Position numbers and translations under genes: made by a program
Shown: piece after piece, positions 40,401 to 51,100 of the stretch
Layout: each line of letters begins with the position of its first letter
Numbering within the stretch: position 1 is the stretch's first letter
The notes under the pieces: generated by a model
The model's input: only the letters and a program-made list of their open reading frames with translations
Database searches by the model: none
Told to the model about the DNA's origin: nothing
Source of the DNA: a virus
Virus record (IMG/VR): IMGVR_UViG_3300046777_001311
Location: 1 to 58,804 of that record
Direction: 5' to 3' (one strand)
DNA: 58,804 nucleotides

Positions 40401-43400
40401 CTTGACCAAATCTATCTTGAAGACCTCTGATTTTAGATTGCAATCCAGACACATCTCTACCTGTAGACATAGTTAACGCAACACTATTAAAGAAGTCAAC
40501 TAAAGCCTGTGTCTTTGCATTAGATTTAAATGGCACTACATTACCCTTTGTAATTCTTGATACAAAGTTGTTTATCAATGTCATTAACTTTTGAAGAATA
40601 GACGGCTCTATTTTCCCTCTATTTTCAGTCAATCGGGCGGCTAGTTGAACTAAATATTCCTCCGATTTAACATCATCCTCATACCCCTCCTGATTTGCAA
40701 AGTCATTAAGCTTCTTGTTTTCACTTTCAGATAGCAACTTTGAAACTCTATCCTTAAACTCTTCAAATAAAACAGGGTTATCACCAAATGCTTTTGCTAA
40801 TATAGCGTGTGTTAATTCATGAGGAGTTGTAGTACCATCCGCCTTAGATAAATCAACATGGACGCCAATCACATTTCCATTACCGTCCAATATAATAGCA
40901 CCTGCCTGAGATAGTTTTTTACCCTGAGCTTCAGTAGCTAATTCATACTCCTCTGTATTTTCGTGAAGATAAACCTTTAGGCCTGGATATATCTTTTTAA
41001 TAGCCTCAATAGCTACCGCAGCAGAACTTATTAAATTTCTCTTTTTACTATCACTTTTGTTCTTCTTTAATAGCTCATTCTTCCTTTTGTTGTTGTATTC
41101 ATTCCCTTCAAGAAGTTGCTGTCCTAAGTCGCTTTCGGCGGCTTGCTGAGTTTTAGGTTGCTCTTTAACCTCCTCCTCTTTAGCAGCCTCTACTTTAGGA
41201 GCCGCCTTAGTATAAGGAATCTCAACATTATTCTCCGTTACAATCTCATCAAATACTACATCAAATAGAGCCTGTGGTGCTGGACCAACTTCCTGTTTAG
41301 CTATTTCAATCCCAATATCAATAGACAAATCAGTGTCCATTATCCCTAAAACAGAACCATTTGGAAGAGTTATCTGAGCAGATGTTGTAACACCCTTTTT
41401 ATTTACAGATTCTACACCTGCAAATTTAGAATCTCTATTTGTAACAGCTGCCTCTCCAATAACTACAGATTTAGGCTGTTGTCTACCTACCTTATTAGGT
41501 ACAAATACGTAGTTTCCATCCTCAATTTTTAACTTTCCAGCTCTACCATTATAGGTTACATCTATTGATTCTTCTGCGGCTGTTCTGAGGGGGATTGTTG
41601 CTCGCTCATTTTTTGCTTGAGTCTTTGGAGTAGTTCCAGTTGCAACTGCTTGGGTAGTTGTGCGAGTTTCAGTTCTTGTTCCAAGTTCATAATCTTGTAT
41701 TTTTTGTAATCTATTTTCAATAGGTAGTGACATTTGAGCCTTTTGCTCAGCAGATAAATTTGGATTTGAATCAATATCGTTTAATAGCTCATATAAACTA
41801 TCCTCCGCTTGTTTTCTCTCCTCATCATTAATCGGCTCTATTTTTTCAATTTTAGCCTCTACATTATCTACTACCTCTAATGTTCTATTTAAAACGTCAG
41901 AACCTACTTTTTCCTTACCTTCTTCAGTAGTTACTTGAGTTTCTGTTTTAGCAGATGTAGGTGCGGTAGATTGAGTACCTTCTAAAGCAGCTAGTTCTGC
42001 ATCATACTTAGCATTGATTAATTTTTCAGCTTTTGGTATTATTGCAGTAGTTACATAATCTAATGCTTCTTGTCTTGTTTTAAATTCTTCTGATAAAGCC
42101 GTACTATTTGAAAAACCTGTGCTACTTTGTTTATTAGGTAAAGAAACAACTACTCCAAAAGTTCCATCTGGTCTTTGTACAATATCAACATCAATAGATT
42201 CTGATTCTAAATTATATCCACCATATTCTATTTTATTTTTACTTAACTCTTCCCGTCTTCTTCTTTCTATTTCGGCAGCAGCTTTATTTCTATCCCCTAC
42301 TTTCCCTTTACCTTCTTCGGTAGTGACTTGAGGTTCTGCTTGGGGTGTTCCTTCCTCCACTTGTTGGCCAACTGCGGCTTCTGGCTGTACAGGAACTTGA
42401 CCTGTTTCTGACTCTTGAATGGCATAATTTTCTGTATTTGGGTGTAAAAATGATAATCTAAAATCATTATTCTTTAATGATTTGTCAATATACTCTTTTG
42501 CTTTATTTGAAATTTCTGTTTTTTGATCATCAGTAAAATCAAGGTCAGACCTAACTTCAATATTATAAGACCCATCTGAATTAACCATTACATTTCTAAC
42601 TCCTAGACCCATCAACACATCATCGTTATATGGAACAGCTTTATCTGAACCATAATCCAATTTACCAGTTAAATATAAATTGATTCTTTCATCAATACCT
42701 GCTAATTCATCTTTTACAGAAGGGAGATCTACTCCTAACTGCCTCATGTTGTCCTGTATATTTTTCTTTCTATAAGCTAATGATACAATCATATCTTGAT
42801 TAGCCTTTGTTAGATTGTTAAATCCAGGTATAGAATTTAGACCTTCAACAACTGAACTTATTCCTTTTAAGTCTTTTTCTAATTGCTTATATGCATCATC
42901 ACCTGGGTTCATTCCAAATGACTCTGTTTTTTCTATTATAGAAAGAACATCCTTCCAATTTCTGCCTAAATATGACAGGTTTTCCATTTGAGTTCGACTT
43001 AGCGGCCTTGCAGATTTGAAAGCCGCCATAGTTCCACCGGTTAAAAACCCTGCTAATGCATTATCATAATATGGTTTAATTTGCCATGCATCTTTAAATG
43101 GTATTGCCGCATCAGATGGGCTATTACCTCTTGCATAGCTAACCATATCATTTTGGCTATATATAGTATTGCCTAAATCCTTAGAAATATCAACACCAAG
43201 TTGACCTATAACCTCTTCAAAAGCTTCTTTACCACCTTGTTCAACAACACCTTTAGTTGCCTTTCCAAAATATTTTAAAGCTTCTTCACTTATTTTGCTT
43301 AATGGAATATTTGCACGATACATAGATATAATCCCAGCTGTTCTAAATGGATTGGCTCTAACTAAATCGTAATCGTTAACAACCTGCTCAGCTAATGCTT

Positions 43401-45603
43401 GTAGTGACGCTGAAACGGTAGCTACTTCAGAAGCATCATCTTGACTAAGACCAGCTCTTAAAGCTTCATCATAAGCTTGAGCCTCCATCATTAAAAAAGC
43501 ACCTCCAAAGTTTGTAGCAAATCTTCCTGCGGCTGCCAATTTACCAGCTCCTGAAAATGTTTTAGCAGCTATACTACCTGGTATAGCAAAAGCTCCAACA
43601 CTACCTAAACCACTACTTGTTATATCTATTAATTTAGCTACTGTTGGAAGATCGTCTATTTGACCATCTCCGTCAATATCTTGACCTGAATATCCATACA
43701 AATAATCTCTATCATTTTGATAGGTTTGTAATCCATAATACATTCTATCAGTCCATCCATAACCATCTCCTAATTCAATTAATTCAGCTAATGGCTTTAA
43801 TGATTTACCGGTCTCAAGAACAACCATATCTGTAAAATGCTTCCAAGCATTAGGCGCTGCGTATGCTAAAGAACCTAAAACAGGATTTTCAGTAACCCAT
43901 CTTTGTCTATTTGCCGCCTCAGTAGCTGTTTTTTGGTCTATTTCCTTTAATCCAGAAAATGAATTGTAGTTGTTATATTGAGATAAACTCAATTTCTCCT
44001 TCATAGAATATCTATCTAAATCGGATTGAGTTACACCGTATTCATTAGATATATTTTGAAGCCTTGATTTTAATTCCTGCTCTTTAGATTTTAAAGACTT
44101 TAACTGAGATTGAGCCTCATCATAACTTATAGCTCCTGACTTATATTTCTCAGCAATCTTATTTACATTACTATTAAGGACGTCAAAATCATTTATTATG
44201 GGCTGACTGTCTCTAATGTATCTCTTAACATCATTAGTACTTGCATACATCTTATCCAAAAACGGAGCTGAATATACCTGCATAGCTTCAGATCTAAGTT
44301 TTCTTAAAAATTCTTGATCTGATTTATCTACAACACTAAATACATCTTTATCACTTGATTTTCCGCTAATATAATTTTCAGCATTGTAGCCATTCTCTTG
44401 TAAATACTTACTATAATCATCCCACCCATTAAAACCAGCATCTTTTATATCCTTCATTATCTCATTGTATCTTTCAAAATACTCTTGAGCCTTTTCAGGA
44501 TCTGTTTTTGATAGGGCGTTTATATATGTGTAATCTAAATTTACTAATGAAGCAGCTCTTTTTGCATTCAATTCCTCCTTTTTAGAATTATATTCATCAG
44601 CACTTATAGCACCCTTTTGATAATCATCTTCAAGACCATATAACTCAGAATCATAATTGTAAAAATCTTGAACGCCCATAGACTGGAATATTGTCATATT
44701 CTTATCGTCCTTTTGGCGATTAACAATCTTATTTTGAAGCTCTAATTGCTGCTTGGTATTTTGAATCCAATCAGAGTTTTCTTTCTTTAACTGAGCAGCA
44801 AATTCATTAGAAGGAACCCATTCTTTTACCTGCTTTGTACCACCACCTCTAACAACAGTTTTACCTGACTTTTCATCATACTCAGTATACTGAGGCTCAA
44901 CAATAGTCTTTATTTCCCATTTGCCATTAGGGTCTACTCTTTTAGGGTCATAATTACCCTTGTTTATTTGATCTAATGTATATGTAGCTGTATTTACAGC
45001 GGCTACCGGTTTTTTAGTTTCAACACCTAAAGATTCAAATGAATAGCCACCTTTAGATTTTATATCTGAAACAATCGAATTGTAGTTGTTTAATAAATTT
45101 AATAGCTGCTTTTGAGCTTCTGGATCAGATTCAGACTTTTTTAACTCATCAATATAACTGTTTAATTCAGATTCTGTTTTGAAAGATTGCTCTCCAAATT
45201 TTGAAGTGTCAACCTTTTTATCTTGAAACATGATAGACTTGACTTCCTCTTCTTTAGAAGGTTCGGCTTGAGGCTGAAGGCTAGCTCTACCCTTTTCAGC
45301 CTTTTCTTTAGCCCATTTAAAGCCATCAAATCCACTATCTTCTTGGGAAGGCTCTGAGCCACTTGATGGTTGGGTTTGACTTGAGCCATAAGGCAAGCTC
45401 GGTCCAGTACCCTCTTTTTTTTTTACGGATGATTCAAAATCTGAATAGTTTTTCCCTAAACTTCCTTCTCCACCTACAGACTTATAAACTAAAGACCTGT
45501 AATTACCATCGTTTTGAATTTTATTACTAAAAGCTTGAAAAGAACCAAAAGTTTTTTGACCTCCGTATGAATTGTAAAGATCAATTAAATATTTTTCATC
45601 CAT
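37447..45603 (-). CDS. Giant polyvalent protein with two zincin motifs and YwqK-type repeats, 2718 residues
   Basis: The largest gene of the window. Residues 1-500 are polar and coiled-coil-like. Near 565-720 there are Gly/Ala-rich hydrophobic stretches that may cross a membrane, and an EF-hand-like loop DIDGDGQIDD (about 643). A Glu/Lys-rich linker follows. A zincin-type motif PHELTHA lies near 1592. A WCIAARTAG / EWWDRQDDPHQG domain lies at about 1944-2000. About ten MORN/YwqK-like repeats of the form YxxNGQL occupy 2035-2315. A second zincin-like motif HEIQHY lies near 2493. This is a phage polyvalent protein, probably an ejected virion protein. No RNA polymerase motif was seen. Confidence 0.7.
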   Translation of the reverse strand: MDEKYLIDLYNSYGGQKTFGSFQAFSNKIQNDGNYRSLVYKSVGGEGSLGKNYSDFESSVKKKEGTGPSLPYGSSQTQPSSGSEPSQEDSGFDGFKWAKEKAEKGRASLQPQAEPSKEEEVKSIMFQDKKVDTSKFGEQSFKTESELNSYIDELKKSESDPEAQKQLLNLLNNYNSIVSDIKSKGGYSFESLGVETKKPVAAVNTATYTLDQINKGNYDPKRVDPNGKWEIKTIVEPQYTEYDEKSGKTVVRGGGTKQVKEWVPSNEFAAQLKKENSDWIQNTKQQLELQNKIVNRQKDDKNMTIFQSMGVQDFYNYDSELYGLEDDYQKGAISADEYNSKKEELNAKRAASLVNLDYTYINALSKTDPEKAQEYFERYNEIMKDIKDAGFNGWDDYSKYLQENGYNAENYISGKSSDKDVFSVVDKSDQEFLRKLRSEAMQVYSAPFLDKMYASTNDVKRYIRDSQPIINDFDVLNSNVNKIAEKYKSGAISYDEAQSQLKSLKSKEQELKSRLQNISNEYGVTQSDLDRYSMKEKLSLSQYNNYNSFSGLKEIDQKTATEAANRQRWVTENPVLGSLAYAAPNAWKHFTDMVVLETGKSLKPLAELIELGDGYGWTDRMYYGLQTYQNDRDYLYGYSGQDIDGDGQIDDLPTVAKLIDITSSGLGSVGAFAIPGSIAAKTFSGAGKLAAAGRFATNFGGAFLMMEAQAYDEALRAGLSQDDASEVATVSASLQALAEQVVNDYDLVRANPFRTAGIISMYRANIPLSKISEEALKYFGKATKGVVEQGGKEAFEEVIGQLGVDISKDLGNTIYSQNDMVSYARGNSPSDAAIPFKDAWQIKPYYDNALAGFLTGGTMAAFKSARPLSRTQMENLSYLGRNWKDVLSIIEKTESFGMNPGDDAYKQLEKDLKGISSVVEGLNSIPGFNNLTKANQDMIVSLAYRKKNIQDNMRQLGVDLPSVKDELAGIDERINLYLTGKLDYGSDKAVPYNDDVLMGLGVRNVMVNSDGSYNIEVRSDLDFTDDQKTEISNKAKEYIDKSLKNNDFRLSFLHPNTENYAIQESETGQVPVQPEAAVGQQVEEGTPQAEPQVTTEEGKGKVGDRNKAAAEIERRRREELSKNKIEYGGYNLESESIDVDIVQRPDGTFGVVVSLPNKQSSTGFSNSTALSEEFKTRQEALDYVTTAIIPKAEKLINAKYDAELAALEGTQSTAPTSAKTETQVTTEEGKEKVGSDVLNRTLEVVDNVEAKIEKIEPINDEERKQAEDSLYELLNDIDSNPNLSAEQKAQMSLPIENRLQKIQDYELGTRTETRTTTQAVATGTTPKTQAKNERATIPLRTAAEESIDVTYNGRAGKLKIEDGNYVFVPNKVGRQQPKSVVIGEAAVTNRDSKFAGVESVNKKGVTTSAQITLPNGSVLGIMDTDLSIDIGIEIAKQEVGPAPQALFDVVFDEIVTENNVEIPYTKAAPKVEAAKEEEVKEQPKTQQAAESDLGQQLLEGNEYNNKRKNELLKKNKSDSKKRNLISSAAVAIEAIKKIYPGLKVYLHENTEEYELATEAQGKKLSQAGAIILDGNGNVIGVHVDLSKADGTTTPHELTHAILAKAFGDNPVLFEEFKDRVSKLLSESENKKLNDFANQEGYEDDVKSEEYLVQLAARLTENRGKIEPSILQKLMTLINNFVSRITKGNVVPFKSNAKTQALVDFFNSVALTMSTGRDVSGLQSKIRGLQDRFGQAPSESRIIERETATPKPEAISQPEIVESREKEEPMSENELENYISNTVSSKQQISNKKKEEYKRLLEKKRPDLVQQGLIDSVISEVEKFGEENSQNGQGNPKLEKLAFHYINNSHLILPEDGYKVVEAERVATKNKIDPFSYNNPIELIEKFKDTIKEKPINPDSIKEFSNKKTIPGTNITVYDVDNTKEGQAAVRRIIDTHFGEKANPWCIAARTAGSLENAWSLWINKYNRIPKKIAFDNGKLTAFCASATTMDEWWDRQDDPHQGIPSNKNIGDGKKQVVEYSEDGSIVDSGNIFRKTKTKEEEWTSDGTLIREESLKDGVRDGLSKEYYENGTLKVSSNWSNGKLNGEELVYYPDGKLRLSTPYSENSVNGTKRGYYEDGSLEFEKRYTFDVGYDEKYFYRDGVLASEKIYISFNKGSYDEIEYHRNGQLKSKFSLRDYVPSGTVEYYHDNGQLESIATYNDEGNIEGLKRSYYPNGQLNYERNYFDGMPNGPTKAYHENGQLEEESNYLDGELQGVKKTYHENGQLEGIGEFVEGEKQGVFKSYNEDGSLYSIAEYDNGGLVSIVYAEGEVATEDNYRAVIARDIKAKQQVKSKEQIVGERGIENANDKVAQKDLETAKLMASNNRPSTDIKRATGWEMGADGKWRYEYPNVTLKDDLQDENDFRLVVKGYNQSQGISDRFETKPPAIPLSEILNFGELQKAYPYIEDLYFELDDSLQSEAYGQLDIARGLVSLNPKIINQVGIDEVQKVLIHEIQHYIQDQEGFENGGNVEMMQDRIKRSQDVYKIPGLTLVGNSVEDSINYGVIDIQVMADNGVSLMDIYNGNYDKSQYGNNPEALLKAVFRPDQIQKLDSNDVNFAISKINEYAVYSAAHKDYWNMVGETEARNAAKRSETPYLERLYGQTLESTEDVLRRDQIRKDGGKIFKEMDVISNKRGLARQRMEQQNRENFGELYMKAKEINDNFETIINQLGITKICGL

Positions 45604-45617
45604 ATCTATGTGTTTTA

Positions 45618-47003
45618 TTAATCAGCTCTTAACGCCTTTCTTGTTTCTTCATCAACATTTAATTCAGTGCCACCTATATTAAAATAATTATGAGTAGGTC
45701 TACCTTCACTTTTGTTAATTTGATTAGCAGTACTACTCAAATCTAAACCATAAAGACTTTTTAATATAAGATCATTTTCTTGTGTTACTGGAACATAAAT
45801 ATCCGAAAGTTCTTTATAAGTGACAGTGTATTTACCACCACCCATATCTGTAATCTCAACATCATCGTAATCATCTGAATTTTCAAAAGCCAACGCCTCA
45901 TCTTCACTAGAAACAACTTTTTTTCGTTCTTCACCAACTTTTTTACCTTTTATTGACCATCCTCCTGGTTTTCCCGCAAAAGGCATACCGCTATACTCAA
46001 ATGTAACAGGCTTTACTTTAATATACTCACCATTATATTCATAGTCCTCAGCAGGCAATGACTTTTTATTAATACTTGCTGCTATCACATCAATAAATTT
46101 ATCACCAGCACCAAACTCATTAATTCTCTTACCCTCTATTTCTAATTTTGGTTTTGTATATCCATAAGTACCTCCACCTCCACTCATAGGAGCACGAGCT
46201 ACATCTTTAACATAAAACGCTTTAAGTTCATCATCGTAAGCATTAATCATAGCCTCTTTATTCATAGAGCCATCTGCGTTATCTTTATACCAACCATTTT
46301 CCAAACCTTCATTATACATCTCCATTTTTCTGTATTCTGGAAGGTTGTTAAACGCGGCTTCTACGGCTTGTCTGTTTTTCTTTTCTAAAGTTTGAGTTTT
46401 AAGCCCAGACTGCTCCTCTTTTGACATATTAGTTCTTAAATACTTCAAGAAGTCAAATTCTTGACCTGGTCTATTATGTGTTATGAACTCAAAACGATCT
46501 TCAATAGTCTTTAAGTTATCAAAATCCTTAATCCACTGATTTACAACAGTCTGATCATACTTGTCTCTATCCCTTAATTCAGGCAATAGTTTAGTAAACA
46601 TATCGTATGTAGTCAAATTCATATTAGATAAAGCTTGAAGCTCAAGCTTTTTTCTATCTACATTTCTTTGATATAAAGGACTTGAAACGTCTTTTCCCTG
46701 TATGCGAGCTGTAATCAATTCATCTCTAAGCTCATTTAACTTAGAATCAATTTGCTCTACAGCTCTATCCCATTTTGTATCCGCTTTTAGTTCTAATAAC
46801 TCCTTCTCAAGGGCGGCGTCCTTTAATTTAGATTGCTCCTCCTTCTGCTTTAATTTTTTCTCCTCAAAAGCAAGTTGGTTATTTAAAGCTCCGGCTAATA
46901 TATCTATAGGCTTTGTATTCGGAGTAAAAACAAAAGCCTCTCCTTGACCAACTTGCATACCCTGTTCAAAAGGGTTTCCGTTCATATTGTATTGTTCAGC
47001 CAT
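45618..47003 (-). CDS. Internal virion protein, coiled-coil-rich, 461 residues
   Basis: A Lys/Glu/Leu-rich helical protein (AFEEKKLKQKEEQSKLKDAALEKELLELKA) with a Gly-rich segment near residue 275 (SGGGGTYGY). It overlaps the neighbouring gene start and lies between the 374-residue protein and the giant polyvalent gene. This is the place where podoviruses encode internal or ejection proteins. No catalytic motif is seen. Confidence 0.55.
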   Translation of the reverse strand: MAEQYNMNGNPFEQGMQVGQGEAFVFTPNTKPIDILAGALNNQLAFEEKKLKQKEEQSKLKDAALEKELLELKADTKWDRAVEQIDSKLNELRDELITARIQGKDVSSPLYQRNVDRKKLELQALSNMNLTTYDMFTKLLPELRDRDKYDQTVVNQWIKDFDNLKTIEDRFEFITHNRPGQEFDFLKYLRTNMSKEEQSGLKTQTLEKKNRQAVEAAFNNLPEYRKMEMYNEGLENGWYKDNADGSMNKEAMINAYDDELKAFYVKDVARAPMSGGGGTYGYTKPKLEIEGKRINEFGAGDKFIDVIAASINKKSLPAEDYEYNGEYIKVKPVTFEYSGMPFAGKPGGWSIKGKKVGEERKKVVSSEDEALAFENSDDYDDVEITDMGGGKYTVTYKELSDIYVPVTQENDLILKSLYGLDLSSTANQINKSEGRPTHNYFNIGGTELNVDEETRKALRAD

Positions 47004-48127
47004 TATCTAATTGTATAACCTGGATATCTTTGTTTTAAATAACCTATATAAGACTGGCCTTCTGCATTATTTACAAATCCTTTAGGCAGATATATTGTTT
47101 TATTTGCATCATCGTAAACAAGCTGATTTTGTTGATTGACAAAATTTGGATTGTTTACTTTATCATTCATTAAATATGGACCTAAATTAGAATTAAATCC
47201 ATTATTTACATACGGAAATAATGAAGCTTGATTCTCAACTTGATTGTTATATGATCTAACAACACCCGTGTTAATATTAAACTCTGGATTTTCAGTATCT
47301 AAAGGACCATTCAACGATTGGTTAGGTACATTTTGATTTAAGTATGGAAATAAAGATGCTAATGCATTATCAGGTAATGTATTCATCTCACCACCCGTAG
47401 GGGCTAAAACACCTGTACTAACAGAAGCATCTGACTGAGCAACTTGTGGATTTACAGTTTGATTTGTATTTTGACCTTGATTAGAACCACCACTTAACAT
47501 ACTTCTATATGCATCAAGTTTCATTTGTTCTAACTCCTTTTGGTTTGCAAATTGCTTACCCATCAAGTCCATATTCTGATTAAATGCAATATTTGTAGCT
47601 ACGCCTTGACCAATAGCACCTAAAGCATTTTGAAGGTTTTGTTTAGCGGCTGTGTCTCTTGCAAGTCGAGCAGCAGATTCAGCTTGGAATTTTTGTAATT
47701 CATCTTGCTGAATACGAGCTTCTTGAGCAGCATAATTGTTTAAACCTGAAGTTAAAGATGAAAGCCTACTCACATAATCCTTCCCAGCTGAAATATCTAA
47801 ATCAGATAAGGCCATACCCCTCTTCATATTTAAATCAGCAATAGCACTCATCTTATCTGTAAGGCTACCACCTGCATTTCTAACGCCTGTTATAGCATTG
47901 TTTATACTCTGATCTATCTTATTTATTGCGGCTTCGTAACCCATAGGATTTCGATTTGAAGCCAATGTTCTCTGTATACCTAAAGCCTCTTTTGCAGATT
48001 CAGGTATTGATAAGTCAGGACGAGTTAAATCCTCCTCACCAAGAGACTTACCAAACTGAACTCCAGACTGTATAAGCGCTGGAGCAGAAGATAATAGTGA
48101 TGCTAATATTACTGGTGGTATAGGCAT
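47003..48127 (-). CDS. Internal virion or ejection protein, 374 residues
   Basis: The N-terminus is hydrophobic (PIPPVILASLLSSAPALIQSG), then Ala/Gln-rich helices (KFQAESAARLARDTAAKQNLQNALGA) and a long Asn/Gln-rich, probably disordered C-terminus. The form is like podovirus ejection proteins, which insert into the cell envelope. Its stop overlaps the start of the next gene. It has a 64-base AT-rich gap upstream that could carry a promoter; none is convincing. Confidence 0.5.
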   Translation of the reverse strand: MPIPPVILASLLSSAPALIQSGVQFGKSLGEEDLTRPDLSIPESAKEALGIQRTLASNRNPMGYEAAINKIDQSINNAITGVRNAGGSLTDKMSAIADLNMKRGMALSDLDISAGKDYVSRLSSLTSGLNNYAAQEARIQQDELQKFQAESAARLARDTAAKQNLQNALGAIGQGVATNIAFNQNMDLMGKQFANQKELEQMKLDAYRSMLSGGSNQGQNTNQTVNPQVAQSDASVSTGVLAPTGGEMNTLPDNALASLFPYLNQNVPNQSLNGPLDTENPEFNINTGVVRSYNNQVENQASLFPYVNNGFNSNLGPYLMNDKVNNPNFVNQQNQLVYDDANKTIYLPKGFVNNAEGQSYIGYLKQRYPGYTIR

Positions 48128-48191
48128 ATTTCTTGCAAATTAAACATTAATAAGTTAATTATCAATAGCAAACTTACAAAAGTTTTAACAA

Positions 48192-51100
48192 TTATATTAA
48201 CGCTGGACTAGGAACAAATACTACTTTGGCAGAGAATAATACTACTTTCTTATCCGTATTCTGGCTTATAGTGTGTTCAAAAGCGTATCCACGTAATTGT
48301 CTACCGTTTTGTAGAGCCAATGCTGTTGTTGCTAAATATGGGTCGGCTACGTTAGTGTTAAGTTTATCCCTCAAATAAGCCGCCCAATAATACCCCTCCT
48401 TCAAAGATAGTAGAGTAGATGGCATCTCCGTTTCCATAATTGGATAGGACTCATTCTCATAGGTCTTAACAGAATCTACATTAAACACAGCATTTGATCT
48501 TAAACCAAGAGTTAAAGGTCTCTTAATCAATGTTCCTGATTCATTCATAACAAATGTCACCGACTGAGTTTTTTGCAAGCCGTAAAACTCTAACTCATCA
48601 CCCTCATTATGAACATATAGCTGACCATTAGCATTCCAAGACACATTCACAACACCAAGAGTTTCAGCCCACATTGGATTGTAGTCAACCATTGTTATCC
48701 ATCTATTTCTTAAATATGAGAATACTACACCCTCAGTTTCTCTTGGTCTTTCAGTACCATCTTTAAAACCAAAGAAGCACGTATACTCCATATTACTTTC
48801 ATCAATCATTGATGTAACATCATATTCTGTAGTGTCAGCTGTTATTTCAGTTGCTTTATTAGATGTCCAATAATTGAATTTATATTGACCACTTGATATA
48901 TCAGACTGACCATTAGATGATGTCTTAATGAAGGCTCCTGTATACAAGTCAAAGTAGAATAGTTCACCCTCAATTAACTGAACACTTCCTGGATGAACAG
49001 TTCCAAATAGGCTATCGTATGGATTTACACCACCGAAAACCTTATCTGTGTATGCTAACTGACCTGAACCATCACCACCTGTAGCGTATGACTTTTGTAT
49101 ATATATTGAAGTCTCCTTTCTATTTTGAAGCGCCTTTAATGTATACCCAACCTGCTTTAATCTATTGATTGAACCAAAATTGTCATTTAAGTACAGGCTG
49201 TTTCCAAGACCTTCAAATGAAGACAATCCATTTATAAAACTATTCTGCACGTATGGAAGTGAGTGTATTACACTTGATGTTAGATTGCGTCTTTTTGCAT
49301 TAATATCATCAAGACCAAATCTACCCAATCCATGACTGTCTGATTTGTAGTAGTCGCTATAACTGTAATCCTCAACCCAGTAGTAACCGGTCATTGGACT
49401 CACATTAAATAAATCTTGATTATATAATAAATAATAACCTGTTGAACTAACTCCTCCAGTTCCACCTAAGAAATAATACACCTTGTTTATAGCGGCTGTT
49501 TGAACCTCTCTATAAAGCCTAAATAAAACACCTGCCTCGGTATTAGCTATACCTGGAAAGTCATTAAATGTGTCAAATATAGGCTCCTCGTAACCAGTAA
49601 AATAATTTCTAGCCCTTACATACACATCTCCGTAATCTAAGTCAATTATTGCCGGCTGCAAAGCTGTTTGATCTTGTGTATTTCCAGCGTGAGTTCTATT
49701 TGCAGTATGCGGATTTAAAATAACATATCCCTCATTATAATTTTCAGACGGGTCTTGTATTTCATACCAAATCTCATCATCCTCCTGTGGTTTTGGAGTA
49801 TATATTTCAACTAAGGCGCCAACAAATCCACTAATACCGTCAAATATTTGAGAGTAGTCAAATTGAGCTACTATAATTGCTTCTGATGGACCATAACCTC
49901 TATCTACTCCACCTGCTGGCTCGTATTCAAGTATTTCTGTTTCGTAATATACATCACAATATTCTGGCTGCTCATATCCTGCTGTTGATGGTGGGTTAGG
50001 CTGTATTACAGGAGCTTTTGCAACAAACCTAACTATATCACCTTTTTGTGGTGTATGATTTATACTTGTGCCCTTATATCTATTTGTATAGAAATTTTCC
50101 AAAGACATTTTAAATGTAAAACCATCTTGTAAAACTTCCATGTACATTATAGACCTTTGTTGAAAATTAATCATTAACTCATCCTTTTTCACAAGGATTT
50201 GATAATGAGTGGCCCATTCAGGAGGCGTGTGATTTATTTCAACTTGGGCTTTAACAGTATATGGATTTCCAGGCTGAGTCAAAAATGATAAATCCTCGTT
50301 AGCAGGAAATGGCACATCTAATTGTAAAGGAATAATTTGAGATGCCTTATACTGAACTGATCCAGATCTTAAACCTCTGTCGTAATATTGTATGCCAAAT
50401 ACTTTAGTAGAACCCTTTTTAAGTGATTTAACACATTTGTTTTCTCTTAATATTTTACACTGATGAACATATATTGTTCCATCACCTTGACCTGTCCAAT
50501 AATCAGGTACATCAAGATAAATATTACCAGCAGTAGTTCCATTAACAGTATTTGGTATTCCATCAGCTATAAGTGATAATGAAACTGAATTAGCTAAATT
50601 TAGCAACTTATCTACAGGGTTTCCAACATAAGCTATATCAGCTGCTGTAACTTTATAATAGTAGTTTATTAATGAAGATGGACCCGTTGTTAAATCATAC
50701 AATGGGAATACAATTAAATCCCCCTCCACAAATTCAAACGTAAAGAAGAAGTCGGTTGCAGATGTAAAATGTATAAAACAACCAGTACCTGTTACTTGTC
50801 CAAATGGGTCTATTTCCCAAGGCTGAGAGTTATTTGATTGATTACCAATAACAACTTCATTAATATATGGTCTTGCTAAATAGTCTACGTTCTCAAGATT
50901 TGCCGTTATAGACATGTCTATGTTCTCCAACAAATCATAGTCAGCATAATAGTTTCCGTATGTAATACTATTATTTGATATTATCTCTTGACATTTAGCC
51001 ACTTGTGGCATTGAGTCGTAGTTGTATTGTGTGGCGGCTGCTGGTTTGGTAGCTACGTTACCATCATAAATAACGGTAGAAATAACCTCGTCAGTAACAA

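Noticed and set aside
37447-45603. Giant gene as a virion RNA polymerase
   Set aside because: No DxDGD-type or similar polymerase motif was seen; DIDGDGQIDD near residue 643 fits an EF-hand-like loop better.
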